Shown one piece after another: positions 62,388 to 64,000 of a stretch of DNA of 64,000 nt. The notes below the pieces were generated by a model that saw only the letters and a list, made by a program, of their open reading frames with translations, had not been told where the DNA came from and ran no database searches. The first letter of the stretch is position 1, and each line of letters opens with the position of its first letter. Location: NCBI RefSeq assembly GCF_029689925.1, contig NZ_CP121445.1, positions 1,295,001 through 1,359,000 on the forward strand. Reading direction: 5' to 3'. A program made the position numbers and the translations under genes. This DNA is from Anaerocolumna sp. AGMB13025 (GTDB taxonomy: Bacteria; Bacillota; Clostridia; Lachnospirales; Lachnospiraceae).

Positions 62388-63275
62388 ATGAGAAAAAATA
62401 GACTATCAATAGGAAAAATAGTAGTTGTTTTATTTGTTATCGCATTTTCCCTGGCCTGCCTTTATCCTTTCTTAATGGTTATAGGCGGATCGTTAACAAC
62501 AGACTCGGAAGCAGCTAAATACGGATTCAGCATAATACCAAAGGATCCAACCCTAGCAGCATATAAAATGTTATTTGCCAATAAGACTACCATATTAAAC
62601 GGTTATAAAGTTACGTTATTCGTAACGGTTGTGGGTACTATTTTATCGGTTATTATAAACGCAATGATGGGATTTGTTCTTTCCAGAAGAAATCTGAGGT
62701 TTAAAGGAGTCATTAATTTATACGTATTAATCACTATGTTATTTAATGGCGGTATGGTTCCCTGGTATATTGTCTGTACCAGATACCTCCACTTAAAAGA
62801 TACCATCTGGGCACTGATTGTACCAAGTCTTGTCAGCGCCTGGTATATCTTCCTGGTCCGCAACTACTTTACCGGTATACCGGACGAAATGTGGGAATCT
62901 GCTAAACTGGACGGTGCAAGTGAGTTTACCATATTCAGAAAGATTTATTTATCACTGGCCAAGCCGGTTATTGCAACCATTATTCTATTTGCAGCCCTTG
63001 GGTTCTGGAACGATTGGTGGTTAGGTTTGATGCTGATCGACAATTCAAACCTACAGCCGCTGCAGATGCTCCTTCGTACCATAGTTGCTAATATCCAGTT
63101 CTTACAGACCATGGGTGATAAATCTGCCGAGGCACAGGCTTTACTGGCTTCTGTTCCCAGCGACGGTGTAAAGATGGCGATGGTTATTATCACTACCGGA
63201 CCTATTATTCTTTTATATCCATTCCTGCAAAAGTATTTTATAAAGGGTATCATGGTCGGTGCAGTAAAAGGCTGA
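62388..63275 (+). CDS. Carbohydrate ABC transporter permease, YtcP/CUT1 type
   Basis: A 295-residue permease with six hydrophobic segments. FSLACLYPFLMVIGGSLTTD, LVSAWYIFLVRNYFTGIPDE and the EAA loop MWESAKLDGASEFTIFRKIYLSL (in parts) are typical of YtcP. It ends with YFIKGIMVGAVKG, the common C-terminus of the group. The ATG at 62388 with GGAGAATAAAAGA is preferred to ATG 62373. It forms the channel with the LplB-type protein encoded upstream. Confidence 0.92.
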   Translation: MRKNRLSIGKIVVVLFVIAFSLACLYPFLMVIGGSLTTDSEAAKYGFSIIPKDPTLAAYKMLFANKTTILNGYKVTLFVTVVGTILSVIINAMMGFVLSRRNLRFKGVINLYVLITMLFNGGMVPWYIVCTRYLHLKDTIWALIVPSLVSAWYIFLVRNYFTGIPDEMWESAKLDGASEFTIFRKIYLSLAKPVIATIILFAALGFWNDWWLGLMLIDNSNLQPLQMLLRTIVANIQFLQTMGDKSAEAQALLASVPSDGVKMAMVIITTGPIILLYPFLQKYFIKGIMVGAVKG

Positions 63276-63402
63276 TAATAATTTAAGTATAAAGCCTGAA
63301 AAAGCAATACAATCTGTCAAAATTTTTATTTTCTAATCAAATGATTACAATGGAAGGCAATAAAGCCATCCTGTAATAAATTTAAAAAAGGAGAGAAGAG
63401 CT

Positions 63403-64000
63403 ATGAGAAAACAAAGTAGAATGATGCTTCGTTACTTTCTATGCTTGTTACTTGTGATTTCCATGCTTGCTGGGTGCAGTGGCGGTAAAGGAACCAAAGA
63501 GACAGGTGAAGGGGCAGGAACAGGGGAGACAGCTTCAACAACTAGTAATGGGGGAGACACAGGAACTGGTACTACCGATTTAAAACCTGTAACATTACAC
63601 TTCATTTTTTACGGAGACAAAAAAGCCGCATCAGATGACGTTTGGAAACAGATAGCTGACTACACAAAAGACACATTAAATGCAACTTTTGATGTACAGT
63701 TTATTGCAGGTACTGACTTTACACAGAAATTACTGGTTAAAGCAGCTGCAGGTGACCAATGGGATTTAAACTTTGACAGTGACTGGACTTGTTACTATCA
63801 GATGATTGCAAATGATTCCTATATGGCATTAGATGATTTACTGCCTAAATATGCTCCTGATTTATATAAAGTATACCAGGACAAAGGAATTTTAGATGCA
63901 GCGAAATCCAAAGGAAAGATCGTATCACTTCCTTGGACAATGTCCATGAACAACCGTACATTCTTCCAGTGGAGAGGCGACCTTACAGACAAAGCAGGTA
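63403..64000 (+). CDS. Extracellular solute-binding lipoprotein (cut by window end)
   Basis: Only the first 199 residues are in the window and the frame is still open. A lipoprotein signal peptide MLRYFLCLLLVISMLAGC is followed by a Gly/Thr-rich linker (about 27-60) and the start of a family 1/LplA-like binding domain: VTLHFIFYGDKKAASDDVWK, QFIAGTDFTQKLLVKAAAGDQWDL in parts. It is the substrate receptor of the two permeases. RBS aaaaggagagaagagct. Confidence 0.93.
   Translation, partial: MRKQSRMMLRYFLCLLLVISMLAGCSGGKGTKETGEGAGTGETASTTSNGGDTGTGTTDLKPVTLHFIFYGDKKAASDDVWKQIADYTKDTLNATFDVQFIAGTDFTQKLLVKAAAGDQWDLNFDSDWTCYYQMIANDSYMALDDLLPKYAPDLYKVYQDKGILDAAKSKGKIVSLPWTMSMNNRTFFQWRGDLTDKAG

Overview
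The window looks like chromosomal DNA of a spore-forming, plant-polysaccharide-degrading clostridium of the Lachnospiraceae (Clostridium cluster XIVa, Lachnoclostridium/Anaerocolumna-like). This rests on low GC, strong AGGAGG-type ribosome binding sites, T-box and TPP leaders, a TPP-controlled thi operon, PTS genes with RAT/terminator leaders, GH2/GH3/GH42-like glycosidases with LplB/YtcP-type sugar transporters, a Csp-type subtilase and probable spore-surface proteins. This placement is inference from gene content; there is no rRNA in the window and I recognised no tRNA gene.

Layout. 0-4.5 kb: a DUF4362-like exported protein, a 206-bp near-perfect palindrome, then a T-box leader driving a short alanyl-tRNA synthetase without the C-Ala domain and a Na+:alanine symporter. 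4.7-11 kb: a soluble chemoreceptor with a C-terminal Cache-like domain and an odd leader, an AlkZ-related protein, a tandem array of structured repeats ending at the start codon of a Nudix hydrolase, an AnfO-like protein and a Csp-type subtilase. 11-15.8 kb: TPP riboswitch and thiW-thiC-thiM-thiE-thiD. 15.8-26.5 kb: a proline-rich choice-of-anchor-A protein, a PNPOx-fold protein, a Cthe_2159-like lipoprotein, a GH2 enzyme, a DUF4097 lipoprotein and tldD/tldE.

26.8-32.2 kb is an AT-rich polymorphic-toxin/immunity island: one intact toxin-like gene with its neighbouring immunity gene, several orphan immunity genes, a 5'-truncated ADP-ribosylglycohydrolase, fossil toxin fragments, and a relic of the ptsI 3' end whose intact counterpart lies 13 kb downstream. 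32.2-41.6 kb is a PTS region: a NagE-like IICB permease, a GntR/ABC operon, a LicT/GlcT-type antiterminator, a PtsG-like IICBA permease, HPr (with Arg at position 46 instead of the regulatory Ser) and enzyme I. Three RAT/terminator leaders link the two permeases and the antiterminator into one probable regulon.

42-52 kb: a membrane protein, a TetR/MFS pair with an operator-like palindrome on the MFS promoter, a rifampin phosphotransferase/PEP synthase-like enzyme, two divergent genes sharing a 70-residue domain (probably spore surface), an iron alcohol dehydrogenase with a Rex-like operator, and a regulator that fuses an XRE helix-turn-helix to an FlhA cytoplasmic-domain-like region. 52.9-64 kb: HelD, then a glycoside utilisation locus (GH42/14-like enzyme, GH3 enzyme, GntR-LacI type regulator, two permeases and the start of a solute-binding lipoprotein) that shares TGATATATCA operator-like palindromes.

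The most unusual items are the XRE-FlhA_C fusion, the family of hairpin/pseudoknot elements placed directly before start codons (7.5-7.9, 39.6 and 48.9 kb), the HPr variant, and the eroded toxin island.
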